DNA from: Hamadaea sp.
GTDB lineage: Bacteria; Actinomycetota; Actinomycetes; Mycobacteriales; Micromonosporaceae
Direction of reading: 5' to 3'
Length of the DNA: 64,000 nucleotides
Assembly: GCF_013362815.1 (NCBI RefSeq)
Contig: NZ_JABFVK010000004.1
Coordinates: 62,001-126,000 of the forward strand
Position 1 is the first letter of the stretch; each line of letters begins with the position of its first letter. Of this stretch, positions 33,657 to 42,353 are shown piece by piece. Below the pieces are notes generated by a model. That model searched no databases. It had not been told where the DNA came from and saw only the letters and a program-made list of their open reading frames with translations. A program made the position numbers and the translations under genes.

Positions 33657-34646
33657 ATGCGAAGAGCGAGTGGCGCGATGTTCGGGCTTGCCCTCGGCGA
33701 TGCGCTGGGCAAGCCCACGGAATTCATGCGGTACGCGGAGATCAGCGCGCGATTCGGGCCAGGGGGTCCGGCCGAGCCGGACGGCGAGCCGGCCCTGGTC
33801 ACGGACGATACGCAGATGACCCTGGCCGTGGCCGAGGCACTGCTGGAGGCCGAGGTCCTCGACGCTGCGACCCTGGAACCGTTGTGGCGCAAGCGTTTCA
33901 TGGACTGGGCGGTGAGCCCGGAGAACAACCGCGCCCCCGGCATGACCTGTCTGCGCGCGATCGAGCGGCTGGCCGACGGACGGCCGTGGATCGCCGCGAC
34001 CGAGGCCGGTTCCAAGGGCTGTGGCGCGAACATGCGGGTTGCGCCGGTCGGCCTGGTGCCCGGCGTGGCCGACGCGGACCGGGCCGGGATGGCGCAGTTG
34101 CAGGCGGCCCTGACGCACGGACACCCGACCGCGCTGGCGGCCAGCGACCTGACGGCTTTCGCCGTGCATTGGCTGCGCGACGGCCTCGCTCCGCCCGACC
34201 TCCCGGCCAGGTTGCGGCAGCGCTGCGCCGACCAGCGCCGCGTCTACCACCACGACTGGCTGGGCGACCTCTGGCAGCGGCCCGGTGAGACGACGCCCGA
34301 GGAGTTCATCGCGCGCGGCTGGGACGAATGCGCCGCCGTCGTCGACCGGTTGGACGCCGCGTTGTCGATCGGCGATCGCGTCTCCGACCCGTGCCTCGCG
34401 ACCGGGGAAGGCTGGATCGCCGAAGAAGCGCTCGCCACCGGCCTGCTCTGCTTCCTCCTGTACGCCGACGACCCGGTCGCGGCCCTCCGTCGCGGGGCGA
34501 TGACCTCCGGAGACTCCGACTCGATCGCGTCGCTCGCCGGTGCGTTCGCTGGAGCGGCGTACGGGCTGGCCGCCTGGCCTGCGGATTGGGTCCGCCGCAT
34601 CGAGTACGCCGCCGACCTGGAGCGGATCGGCCGCACCTGGGACTGA
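33657..34646 (+). CDS. ADP-ribosylglycohydrolase family protein
   Basis: 329 residues, all-helical DraG/ARH fold. Metal-binding motifs are visible: GLALGDALGKPTE near the start, TDDTQMTLAVAEALL, and GDSDSIASLAGAFAGA near residue 285. It should cleave ADP-ribose from proteins or small molecules with two Mg ions. No ADP-ribosyltransferase gene is nearby, so the substrate is unknown. Confidence 0.92.
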   Translation: MRRASGAMFGLALGDALGKPTEFMRYAEISARFGPGGPAEPDGEPALVTDDTQMTLAVAEALLEAEVLDAATLEPLWRKRFMDWAVSPENNRAPGMTCLRAIERLADGRPWIAATEAGSKGCGANMRVAPVGLVPGVADADRAGMAQLQAALTHGHPTALAASDLTAFAVHWLRDGLAPPDLPARLRQRCADQRRVYHHDWLGDLWQRPGETTPEEFIARGWDECAAVVDRLDAALSIGDRVSDPCLATGEGWIAEEALATGLLCFLLYADDPVAALRRGAMTSGDSDSIASLAGAFAGAAYGLAAWPADWVRRIEYAADLERIGRTWD

Positions 34647-34662
34647 TCGTTCTGCCGCCAGG

Positions 34663-34689
34663 TGTCGTCTGCCGCTTCGCTCGTTCGAC
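34663..34689 (+). promoter_or_regulatory. Possible ECF42-type promoter
   Basis: TGTCG at 34663, then a TCGAC-type element ending at 34689, 17 bases between. ECF42 promoters carry a TGTCGA-like -35 and a CGA-containing -10. It precedes the DGPF gene, the usual ECF42 target. The match is partial. Confidence 0.35.
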
Positions 34690-34723
34690 GTATGGGTGAC
34701 GTTCTCAAGTGAGGAGTTTCGAG

Positions 34724-35152
34724 ATGCGAGTAATGGTGATCATCAAGTCCGACGAGAACGCCGAGGCAGGCGTACTGCCCGGTGACGAGGTCGTCGGCGC
34801 CATGGTCAAGTACAACGAGGAACTGATCAAGGCTGGGGTGATGCTCGCCGGCGAAGGATTGCACCCCAGCGTCAAAGGTGCGCGGGTGACCTTCAAGGCC
34901 GGCAAGGCCACCGTCGTCGACGGCCCGTTCGCCGAGGCCAAGGAGCTGATCGCGGGCTTCTGGCTGTGGCAGGTCAAGTCGATGGACGAGGCCATCGAAT
35001 GGGTCAAGCGGATGCCCGCCTCGCAGGGCACCTCCGACGATCAGGTCGCGGAGATCGAGATCCGGCAGGTCTTCGAGAACGAGGAATTCGAGGGGCAGAT
35101 CGACCCGGAGCTCCAAGCTCAGGACGCGCGGCAACGTAGCGGCTTGCAGTGA
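34724..35152 (+). CDS. YCII-related / DGPF domain protein
   Basis: About 142 residues. The DGPF motif (VVDGPFAEAKELIAGFW) gives the family its name. A gaggag ribosome site (34711-34716) precedes ATG 34724. These proteins are regularly encoded beside ECF42 sigma factors and are their main regulatory targets; their biochemical role is unknown. Confidence 0.92.
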   Translation: MRVMVIIKSDENAEAGVLPGDEVVGAMVKYNEELIKAGVMLAGEGLHPSVKGARVTFKAGKATVVDGPFAEAKELIAGFWLWQVKSMDEAIEWVKRMPASQGTSDDQVAEIEIRQVFENEEFEGQIDPELQAQDARQRSGLQ

Positions 35153-35179
35153 CGGCGGCCCGGCTGCTCTGATAGGGCG

Positions 35180-36433
35180 GTGTCGGCAGCGCATCGGGCA
35201 GTGGACGCCGTCTGGCGGATCGAGTCCGCCCGGATCATCGCCGGGCTTGCCCGAGTCGTCCGCGACGTCGGGCTGGCCGAGGAACTCGCTCAAGATGCGA
35301 TGGTCGCCGCGCTCGAACAATGGCCTGAGTCAGGCGTACCGGATAACCCGGGCGCCTGGCTCATGCTCATCGCCAAGCGCCGCGCGGTCGACTATCTGCG
35401 GCGGCAGGAGACGCTGACCCGCAAGGTCGCCGAGTTGGGCCGCGATCTCGACGACCACGAGGAGTCGTTCGAGGCCGAAGTCGACGCCGCGCTCGACGAC
35501 GACATCGGCGACAACCTGCTCAGCCTGGTCTTCACCGCCTGCCATCCGGTGCTGTCCCCGGAGGCTCGGGTGGCCCTGACCCTGCGACTGCTGGGCGGGC
35601 TCACCACGGAGGAGATCGCGCGGGCGTACCTGGTTCCGGAGACGACCGTGGCGCAGCGCATCACCCGGGCGAAGAAGACGCTGGCGCAGAAGCAGATCCC
35701 GTTCGAGACGCCCGGTGGCGCCGAGCTGAGCGACCGCCTGCCCTCAGTCCTCGAAGTCGTGTACGCCATCTTCAACGAGGGCTACGCCGCAACTGCGGGG
35801 GAGAGCTGGATCCGCCCGACACTGTGCGAGGAGGCGCTGCGTCTCGGCCGCATCCTGGCCGAACTCGTCCCGCGCGAACCTGAGGTGCACGGCCTGGTCG
35901 CGTTGATGGAGATCCAAGCCTCCCGGCTACGCGCCCGCGTCGGCCGCGACGGCCGTCCCGTGCTGCTGCTCGACCAGAACCGGGTCCTCTGGGACCGCAT
36001 CCTGATCCGCCGCGGTCTCGCCGCCCTCGACCGCGCCTTCTCGATCGGCGAGCCAGTCGGCCCGTACACGCTGCAAGCCGCCATCGCCGCCTGCCACGCC
36101 CGCGCAGTGACCGCCGAAGACACCGACTGGGCGCAGATGGTGCGCCTCTACGAACTGCTCGGCGAACTGACCCCCTCCCCGGTGATCGAGCTCAACCGGG
36201 CGGTCGCCGTCGGCATGGCCAGCGGGCCGGAAGCCGCGCTCAAGCTGGTCGACGCGCTCGCCGACGACCCGGCGCTCTCGGCGTACCACCTGCTGCCGAG
36301 TGTGCGCGGCGACCTCCTGGCCAAACTCGGCCGCACCGCCGAAGCCCGCGCCGAGTTCGACCGCGCCGCTTCGCTGACCCGCAACGAGTCCGAGCGCGTC
36401 CTGCTGCTTGAGCGAGCCCGCTCCCTACCTTGA
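35180..36433 (+). CDS. ECF42 sigma factor with C-terminal TPR-like extension
   Basis: 417 residues. Sigma region 2 (GLAEELAQDAMVAALEQWP), region 4 (LGGLTTEEIARAYLVPETTVAQRI), then about 240 extra residues of helical TPR-like repeats, including the family motif ILDQNR-like LLDQNRVLWDR and RADLLAKLGRTAEARAEFD-like repeats. ECF42 members work without an anti-sigma factor; the extension is needed for activity. The DGPF gene 27 bases upstream is its likely partner and target. Confidence 0.93.
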   Translation: MSAAHRAVDAVWRIESARIIAGLARVVRDVGLAEELAQDAMVAALEQWPESGVPDNPGAWLMLIAKRRAVDYLRRQETLTRKVAELGRDLDDHEESFEAEVDAALDDDIGDNLLSLVFTACHPVLSPEARVALTLRLLGGLTTEEIARAYLVPETTVAQRITRAKKTLAQKQIPFETPGGAELSDRLPSVLEVVYAIFNEGYAATAGESWIRPTLCEEALRLGRILAELVPREPEVHGLVALMEIQASRLRARVGRDGRPVLLLDQNRVLWDRILIRRGLAALDRAFSIGEPVGPYTLQAAIAACHARAVTAEDTDWAQMVRLYELLGELTPSPVIELNRAVAVGMASGPEAALKLVDALADDPALSAYHLLPSVRGDLLAKLGRTAEARAEFDRAASLTRNESERVLLLERARSLP

Positions 36434-36467
36434 CCGGTACGCGAACAGCAGTGCCATACTCGCGCTC

Positions 36468-36863
36468 ATGGGAACCTGGGACGCCGGACCGTACGACAAC
36501 GACGACGCCTCCGACTGGCTGGAAGACCTCTTCGAAGCCGACCCCGCCGAATGGTCGGACATCATCGCCGAGACCCTGACGGCTGTCGTCGACTGGGACG
36601 ACTACCTCGAATACCCGGAAGCCGCCGAAGCAGTGGCGGCCGCCGCCGTCGTCGCCTCCCAACTGCCCGGCATGGAGGCGTACGCCCCGGAGATGTTCGC
36701 CGACGACGAGGAGCTCGACTTCCCCGAATCACTCCGCGACCTCGCCGTACGCGCCCTGGACCGGATCGTCGGCGACGAGTCGGAATGGCGCGAGCTCTGG
36801 GACGGCAACGGCGACGAAGCCGTCGACGTCGTACGCGAACTCCGCACCGCCCTCGCCGGCTAA
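36468..36863 (+). CDS. DUF4259 protein
   Basis: About 131 residues, very acidic. The start MGTWDAGPYDNDDASDWLEDL is the DUF4259 signature. The family is common in actinobacteria; its role is unknown. ATG 36468 matches the family start; the frame is open 60 bases further upstream. Confidence 0.88.
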   Translation: MGTWDAGPYDNDDASDWLEDLFEADPAEWSDIIAETLTAVVDWDDYLEYPEAAEAVAAAAVVASQLPGMEAYAPEMFADDEELDFPESLRDLAVRALDRIVGDESEWRELWDGNGDEAVDVVRELRTALAG

Positions 36864-36864
36864 C

Positions 36865-37131
36865 TCACACTTCTACGGCCGACCAGCCGGTCCGGGACGC
36901 TCCACCGAGGCGCTCGGCGCTCACCAACGCCTCGACCGCGTCGGCGCTCTCGGCGAGGACTACGCCGTCGGGCGTGCTCTCGGCGTACAAGCGGATCTCG
37001 AAGATCTCGCCGACGGCCTCGATCCCGACCCACGAACCCGACGCGACCACCTGCTGGATCGGAACCCCGCGCCGCAACGCTCCCACCGCCTCGCCCGGCG
37101 TCATCCCCACGGCCATGGGGCTATCTTTCAC
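36865..37131 (-). CDS. Hypothetical small protein
   Basis: 88 residues, no membrane segment. It reads AVGALRRGVPIQQVVASGSW in the middle and IRLYAESTPDGVVLAESADAVEALV at the end. An aggagg lies just before GTG 37131; ATG 37116 is an alternative. I do not recognise the family. It ends 1 base from the convergent DUF4259 gene. Confidence 0.55.
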   Translation of the reverse strand: MKDSPMAVGMTPGEAVGALRRGVPIQQVVASGSWVGIEAVGEIFEIRLYAESTPDGVVLAESADAVEALVSAERLGGASRTGWSAVEV

Positions 37132-37182
37132 CCTCCTGATGTCGTCAGCGGCCCCTCACGACACCACCAGGGCGAAACATCG

Positions 37183-37555
37183 TCATGAGACCAGCCGTCG
37201 AACTTCGTCCGCAAAGTTCGTCGTACCGGCGTTCTCTAGCGCAATGAGCAGGCCGTGCAGAGTCGTAGGCTCGCGCTTGTAGCGCTCAGCTTGCGCAGTC
37301 AGGACTCAGCCGCGCCTACCTTGACCGCTGCCGCGCGTACGTGGCGATCCGTTTCATCGCAGGTCATCGAGGAGATGAGTGGCTCGTGACCGGTGCGGAT
37401 GTGGCACCTTCGCGGACAAGAACGCGATGAAGCTCGTCGAGGATCTGAGGAGACCAATGTGGTCGATACAAATCGGCGGCAGCGAGTCTGAGCAGACTGT
37501 CGCGTAGGTACATGGGAAAGAGGACGCACGTGTCGAGGAGGACCGAGAGTGTCAT
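37183..37555 (-). pseudogene. Decayed PIN-domain toxin
   Basis: The first 45 codons encode an intact PIN N-terminus (LLDTCVLFPMYLRDSLLRLA, then LYRPHWSPQILDELHRVL). The frame then breaks. A second PIN motif (CDETDRHVRAAAVKVG) is in another frame near 37310-37370, and a C-terminal piece (LLIALENAGTTNFADEVRRL) is in a third frame ending at the stop 37183-37185. Total length is about 124 codons against about 185 in the family, so there are internal deletions as well as frameshifts. It directly follows an antitoxin gene. Confidence 0.8.
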
Positions 37556-37561
37556 CGTCGA

Positions 37562-38023
37562 TCACCGGGTCCGCGTGGGGCCTGCGGACTTGCGATAGCC
37601 GTCAGCTTCCTCGGAAGCTTCGATCAGCTCGTCCAGTGCTGCCTCACGAGCTGAACGTCGGTTCTCTTGGAAGGCGAGGACATCGCGGAGCCGGACGCGA
37701 CGGTGGCGCCCCGGCTGTTCAAACGGGATGAGTCCCTCATCGAGCATCTTGACGAGCGTGGGGCGGGATACCCCCAGCAAGTCGGCCGCTTCCTGGGTCG
37801 TCAGGCGCTGATTGTGGGGTGCGATCGTGACAGCCTGACCGCGAGCCATCGCCTGGACCACTTCGCGGAGGACCTCGTACACCGGGGTTGGGAGCCGAAG
37901 TCTCGCACCGTCCGGTCCCACGAGCTCCGCCGACCGGCCGGAGCCGAGCCGGCGAAGCATGTCGAGCAGCTCGTCGAGCGGTTCAGTAGGCGGAAGGACG
38001 GTGAGATCAGGTACGGCGATCAT
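37562..38023 (-). CDS. Excisionase-type antitoxin of a PIN system
   Basis: About 153 residues. The N-terminal 90 residues are Leu-rich, and the second half has an excisionase-like DNA-binding domain (QRLTTQEAADLLGVSRPTLVKMLDEGLIPFEQPGRHRRVRLRDVL region). This layout is typical of antitoxins paired with the PIN toxin whose remains lie 6 bases downstream. It is intact and may still regulate its promoter. ATG 38023 is chosen at the natural domain start; the frame extends further upstream without support. Confidence 0.82.
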   Translation of the reverse strand: MIAVPDLTVLPPTEPLDELLDMLRRLGSGRSAELVGPDGARLRLPTPVYEVLREVVQAMARGQAVTIAPHNQRLTTQEAADLLGVSRPTLVKMLDEGLIPFEQPGRHRRVRLRDVLAFQENRRSAREAALDELIEASEEADGYRKSAGPTRTR

Positions 38024-38078
38024 CACGCCGCTAGCGTACGCCAATTCGAAAGAAACGAAAGGTTCTCCATAGGTTATG

Positions 38079-38234
38079 TCACTGCTTCGCCACCCAGTAG
38101 ACCTGCTTGTGGCCCCGTGACTCCAGTTCGGCCGCTTGCGCGTCAGCTGCCTCGCGCGAAGCGTGACGGGCGACCTCGTACCGATTCCCGTTGTCGTCCT
38201 GCCGCCACACGACCCAGATCGTCTCCTCGGCCAT
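38079..38234 (-). CDS. Small SPOR-like protein
   Basis: About 51 residues (MAEETIWVVWRQDDNGNRYE, then VARHASREAADAQAAELESR). The pattern of an aromatic strand, an Ala-rich helix and a final YWV strand resembles a minimal SPOR-like fold seen in short actinobacterial proteins. It overlaps no neighbour and lies upstream of the antitoxin gene. Role unknown. Confidence 0.6.
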   Translation of the reverse strand: MAEETIWVVWRQDDNGNRYEVARHASREAADAQAAELESRGHKQVYWVAKQ

Positions 38235-38242
38235 GTGACCAT

Positions 38243-38842
38243 CTAAGCGGATGCCCGCCATGCTTGCCCGCCCGCGATCGGCTGAGCGACTCGCTCCACG
38301 CGGTCGATCGCGGCTAGCAGCGTCGGTCGAGCCCTCACCCAGAAACGGGTAACGAGGCGTTCGGGGCCGTAGCGCTCGCCGATCTCATCCAGCCGCGTAG
38401 TCACCTCAATCGGGGTGCCGTCGGGCGTAGTGGTCATATCGGCGTACCACAGCGCATCGGCAGTGATGGAGTGCTCCTGCTCGAACTCCGCGACCAGAGC
38501 CCCAGCCAACCCCCGCTCCTCCGCCTCGAAGAGGGCACAGGAGTGGTACGCAACCAGCGCAGCGAGGCGGGGAGACTGGCCCTGTTGGAGGAGCCACCGA
38601 GCACCATCCAGGGAATGAAAGCCGGTGTGCGCGATGTTCGGCGCGTACCCGATGTCATGTAGCCAGGCAGCGGCGATGAGCAAGTCGCGGACCTTCTCTG
38701 GGACCACCCGGGCGATCTCGCGGGCTTTTGCCGCTACGCCCTGTACATCTTGCCAACGCCTAGGTAAGGAGGCCGCCAACTCCTGCGCGGCATGTCCCGA
38801 CGCCAATTCGACCAGTTCAGGCACGTGCGGGAGCCTATACAC
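38243..38842 (-). CDS. HD-domain protein
   Basis: About 199 residues. The HD motif AAAWLHDIGYAPNIAHTGFHSLDGA marks a metal-dependent phosphohydrolase, with further conserved His/Asp residues in YHSCALFEAEERG and DALWYADMTT. The start is uncertain: GTG 38842 has gggag 10 bases upstream, GTG 38824 is also possible, and the open frame continues another 370 bases without coding character. Substrate unknown. Confidence 0.75.
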   Translation of the reverse strand: MYRLPHVPELVELASGHAAQELAASLPRRWQDVQGVAAKAREIARVVPEKVRDLLIAAAWLHDIGYAPNIAHTGFHSLDGARWLLQQGQSPRLAALVAYHSCALFEAEERGLAGALVAEFEQEHSITADALWYADMTTTPDGTPIEVTTRLDEIGERYGPERLVTRFWVRARPTLLAAIDRVERVAQPIAGGQAWRASA

Positions 38843-38926
38843 GCTGCCAGAACTCCCGCTACGGACGGCTACGGAGCCCAAGTCGTCCCAAGTCGTCCTT
38901 CCGTGGCGACCCGGGACAATGTCGGC

Positions 38927-39205
38927 GTGGATGCCTACAGCCGATTTGCCGATGTTCCCGAAGACCAACTCCAACAAGTCGGCTCGAATGCCGACGCAGC
39001 GAAGATCGTCGCGCTCATGGAGGCTGACCTCCGAGCGCACCCGAATGCCTGGGAGAACACAGACCTGGCAACGTTCCTCGGCGCTCTGGCCCGCTGCATC
39101 GATGCACAGCCGCAGCTCTACGGCAACCTTGGACAGAGCTACCCGGCGATCCCCTCTTGGAAGCAGTTCGCCGAAGCCCTTGTCGCGGCGACTGGCTACG
39201 AATAG
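38927..39205 (+). CDS. DUF7660-type protein
   Basis: About 92 residues. The segment IVALMEADLRAHPNAWENTDL with SWKQFAEALVAATGYE near the end matches the DUF7660 pattern (a helix with a WEN motif, ending in a S-W-x-x-F-A helix). GTG 38927 is the likely start. These short proteins often sit in variable regions; the role is unknown. Confidence 0.65.
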   Translation: MDAYSRFADVPEDQLQQVGSNADAAKIVALMEADLRAHPNAWENTDLATFLGALARCIDAQPQLYGNLGQSYPAIPSWKQFAEALVAATGYE

Positions 39206-39331
39206 CCAAGTCAACTAGGCCCCCGCCAACGGTCACGCGGACGGAATCGCCTGACGTGCCCGTCCCAGGTGATGGTTTCCGCAAGGGAATCTGCTCGCTA
39301 GCCCGCGGGACGCGTTGCTACGGTCGCCGCC

Positions 39332-39709
39332 ATGCATAGCCTGCCCAGCGTCGACCGGGCCGACGTTCGCAAGACTGACGACAGCTCTGCCCTGATCCTG
39401 TCCGCAGGTGGGTTGCACGTCGTGATGATCCGTGTCCGCTACGACGGCAGGTGGAATGACGTGGAAGAGGTGATTAACAGCTCTGGTGACGTAGCCACTG
39501 GGGCGGTGAACGCCTGGACCCTCATTGGTCGAGTACTGTCGCTGGAGTTGAACCGCGAGGCAGCGGTGAAGCTGCGGTTTCCGCGTGACTACCGTGTGGA
39601 CCTCGCCTTGTCTGGCGACCAACTCAATCTGGTTCGGACCAGCCTTCTGGAGATTCTGTCTACGGCCTGCTTCGTCGTAGAAACGCCAGAGGGCCGCGTC
39701 ACGAGCTGA
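39332..39709 (+). CDS. Hypothetical protein
   Basis: 125 residues, no membrane segment or signal. It has an alternating strand/helix pattern (LHVVMIRVRYDGRWNDVEEV, LNLVRTSLLEILSTACFVVE). GC content is lower than its neighbours. I do not recognise the family; immunity-type proteins in variable loci can look like this, but nothing supports that beyond location. Confidence 0.5.
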   Translation: MHSLPSVDRADVRKTDDSSALILSAGGLHVVMIRVRYDGRWNDVEEVINSSGDVATGAVNAWTLIGRVLSLELNREAAVKLRFPRDYRVDLALSGDQLNLVRTSLLEILSTACFVVETPEGRVTS

Positions 39710-39814
39710 GCTCGGAGGTCGGGCCGTGGAGTTCCGCACCCCTCAAGCATCTGCTGGTAGCTGGCACAAGATAGGGCGGAGAGTCCTGGTGAGAACTTTC
39801 TTTACGTCTTCAAG

Positions 39815-39906
39815 GCGGCCCTGACGGGCCGCACGCGCCGTCGCCAAAGGGGCCGGGCCAAGGCCCGCCGCTTCGCCGGGACGGGACCAGGGCCTGGGGG
39901 CCCTGG
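39815..39906. repeat. Cluster of three GC-rich hairpins
   Basis: GCGGCCC-tgac-GGGCCGC (39815-39832), GGGCC-aa-GGCCC (39855-39866) and CCAGGGCC-tgg-GGCCCTGG-type (39887-39906). They follow the hypothetical gene ending at 39709. With the palindrome at 39999 they fill the 450-base gap before the Fic gene, where I see no coding frame. Confidence 0.6.
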
Positions 39907-39998
39907 CCCGCCCGGCGGCGGTGATAGCCCCGCGACGGCGCGACGGACTAAGAGCAGGGCCTGCGGCGCGAATCCCCCGACAACAGGATGGGCGGCAA

Positions 39999-40136
39999 TC
40001 CCGTCACCACCGACCCAGGCAGAGCCGACCCGGAACCTGCCCTCCTGGTCAAGGTCGTTCTGCAAGTGTGGAGCTCCACCTTGACCAGGAGGGCAGAACC
40101 CGGGACCACGGAGTGTGGGTCGACGGCGACGGGATG
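39999..40136. repeat. Long imperfect palindrome
   Basis: The centre is a perfect 19-bp stem (40038-40056 with 40079-40097, arm ctgccctcctggtcaaggt) with a 22-nt loop. Beyond it, the arms continue to pair with mismatches out to atcccgtcaccaccgaccc on the left and its near complement on the right, about 58 nt each. It lies just beyond the 3' end of the minus-strand Fic gene. Confidence 0.8.
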
Positions 40137-40158
40137 GCTACGCTTGTCAAGGCGAGGT

Positions 40159-41331
40159 TTACGCCTGGTAAATCTCCATGACTTCGCGGGCGACAAATAA
40201 GCGGCCGTACTTCTTTCCGGTCCATTCCACGATGAGGCCAAGCTTCACAAGTTTTGGAATCACCTGGTTGACCGCGACGTAGGTGACTTCGTAGCGTTTC
40301 GCCGCGTCCGTAACGGACAGCATCGGATAACCGATCAGGTCTTCGGTGATCTTTTCGGCTACGCCCCGCACCTTTGCCTCTCGCAATGTGGCTAGGGCTT
40401 GGTCTCGCCAGTCATGAAGACGATCAATCTTCTGCACGGCTGTGGTGGCCTGGACTCGTACGGCTTCGCAGAAGAACTGGATCCAGTCGTCGAAGCGACC
40501 CGTGATGCTGCATTGGAGTAGGTGGTTCTGGTACGCCTCACGTTCCCGTTCTAGCCACGGAGACAAGTTGAGTACCGGAAGCCGCATCTCTCCCGCCCGT
40601 GCGAGCTGAAGCACACAGACCAGGCGACCGAGGCGTCCGTTACCGTCGTTGAACGGGTGAAGGGATTCGAACTGATAGTGACCAAGTGCCATCTTGACCA
40701 CAAGAGGGATGGAGTTATCACGGTTGATCCAGTCAATCCAGGCGTCAACCCCGCTGCGTAGTTGATCGCCGGGCGGTGGGGGAACGAACCGCGCGTCAGA
40801 AACCCTTCGGCCGCTACTGCCGATGAAGACCTGTTTGGTCCGGAGGTGGCCGGCATCCGGCCCATCACCGGGTGTCCCAGCGATGAGAATCTTTTGAAGG
40901 CTCTCCAGCATGGCCACGGTGATCGGGTAGGTCTGGATCCACTCAAATGCAGTCTCGGCCGTTCTGACGTAGTTTCGAACCTCTGCCACTGCCGCGCCGA
41001 CGGTGCTCGTTCCGGCGAAGTCCGCTTCTAGAACTTCATCCAGTGCCGCGTAGGTTCCTTCAAGCGCTGACGTGCTCACTGCCTCGCGGCGGATCGCGGG
41101 GCGAACCAGCAGGTACGGGTTAGGCAGCCGGAAGGCCGCTTGATCAAGGCGAGCGATCGCGGCGGAAGCCTCAGCTACCAGCTTGTATGTCTCCTGGTTT
41201 AGGTCGAGCAGGTCTGGCAACGGGTCGGGTATGAACGCGAAATGGTCGAAATCTTCGCCAAACCTGCCGTCCGTACCGGTAATGCGGACAAGCCTGCCGA
41301 CCGGCGTCTTGCTGAAGGCACCAATATCCAC
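40159..41331 (-). CDS. Fic-domain protein with class II inhibitory motif
   Basis: 390 residues. The Fic motif HPFNDGNGRLGRL (catalytic His) is intact near residue 225. An N-terminal inhibitory helix (TSALEGT, T-x3-E-G) lies near residue 90, so the protein is class II, self-inhibited. A winged-helix-like C-terminus (LSVTDAAKRYEVTYVAVNQVI) follows. Such enzymes usually transfer AMP to hydroxyl side chains of target proteins. Two AT-rich dyads upstream probably control it. It can act as toxin or regulator; no separate antitoxin is needed. Confidence 0.93.
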   Translation of the reverse strand: MDIGAFSKTPVGRLVRITGTDGRFGEDFDHFAFIPDPLPDLLDLNQETYKLVAEASAAIARLDQAAFRLPNPYLLVRPAIRREAVSTSALEGTYAALDEVLEADFAGTSTVGAAVAEVRNYVRTAETAFEWIQTYPITVAMLESLQKILIAGTPGDGPDAGHLRTKQVFIGSSGRRVSDARFVPPPPGDQLRSGVDAWIDWINRDNSIPLVVKMALGHYQFESLHPFNDGNGRLGRLVCVLQLARAGEMRLPVLNLSPWLEREREAYQNHLLQCSITGRFDDWIQFFCEAVRVQATTAVQKIDRLHDWRDQALATLREAKVRGVAEKITEDLIGYPMLSVTDAAKRYEVTYVAVNQVIPKLVKLGLIVEWTGKKYGRLFVAREVMEIYQA

Positions 41332-41357
41332 GGCTTCTAAACTATCATCCCGTAAAC

Positions 41358-41382
41358 TTTAAATCTGGTCCGCAGATCTAAA
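41358..41382. promoter_or_regulatory. Fic operator, site 1
   Basis: TTTAAATCT (41358-41366), a 7-nt spacer, AGATCTAAA (41374-41382). It is 26 bases upstream of the Fic start. Same half-site and spacing as site 2; one half has one changed base. Confidence 0.6.
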
Positions 41383-41425
41383 CCAGAACGCAGAAGCCTG
41401 CTCGCAAATGAAACTAGGAAGCGAG

Positions 41426-41458
41426 CCGGTTTAAATCTGCCGACGAGATTTAAACCGG
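41426..41458. promoter_or_regulatory. Fic operator, site 2
   Basis: CCGGTTTAAATCT (41426-41438) and AGATTTAAACCGG (41446-41458) with a 7-nt spacer: a perfect 13-bp dyad, strongly AT-rich in this GC-rich DNA. With site 1 it suggests cooperative binding of a dimeric regulator, possibly the Fic protein's own C-terminal winged helix. Confidence 0.65.
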
Positions 41459-41565
41459 TCCGGATCTCATAACGCCCGTCGTCAACCCTGCGAAAACTAC
41501 GACCAGTTATCTCGCGTCGCCTAACAGCCCAGCTCTACGATTTATCGATATAAGTCGATTTCGCG

Positions 41566-41630
41566 CCGGGTATACGCTCCGTTGTGGCGAAGCCATGCTG
41601 TGCACCGAAGGCAACGGAGCGTATACCCGG
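41566..41630. repeat. Perfect 19-bp inverted repeat
   Basis: Arms ccgggtatacgctccgttg (41566-41584) and its complement (41612-41630), loop 27 nt. Both flanks continue with tttcgcg-type complementarity after a short bulge. It lies between the Fic operators and the 3' end of rnpB. It is unlike the dispersed palindromes in sequence. Confidence 0.75.
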
Positions 41631-41939
41631 TGCGCGCGCGCGAAACTAGTCTCTTCCTTCATGCTTCGCAATCCCTGGGCCCAGACGACCAGCCCTCCGT
41701 TGTCACCAGATGCCACAACTGGCCGATGATCGCCTGGGCTGTAGCGGGTAGAGGAGTTTGTCCGCCTTGCGGTCCTCATGCCGGGCACCATCAAATCTTT
41801 GGCTCTGTGTCGGGCCGTCTCTGGGCCGTCTGGGCCGTCATCGGGCCGCGAAACGGCGACCAACGACAACCAACGAGAACCAAGAACGCCGTGAATACGC
41901 CCATCTCAGAACGCAGGGAACCGGCTTGATCAGGAAGGC
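41631..41939. other. Non-coding stretch downstream of rnpB
   Basis: About 310 bases with short overlapping open frames on both strands but no coding character. It contains repeated gggccgtct words (about 41812-41848). I see no integrase remnant, tRNA fragment or clear terminator for rnpB. Confidence 0.5.
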
Positions 41940-42346
<407 letters not shown>

Positions 42347-42353
42347 AGTGACA

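Noticed and set aside
38843-39214. N-terminal extension of the HD-domain protein
   Set aside because: The upstream frame lacks coding character and lies opposite the DUF7660-type gene.
41507-41929. Small genes between Fic and rnpB, or an integrase remnant
   Set aside because: The overlapping frames on both strands have no domain-like pattern and run through the inverted repeat.
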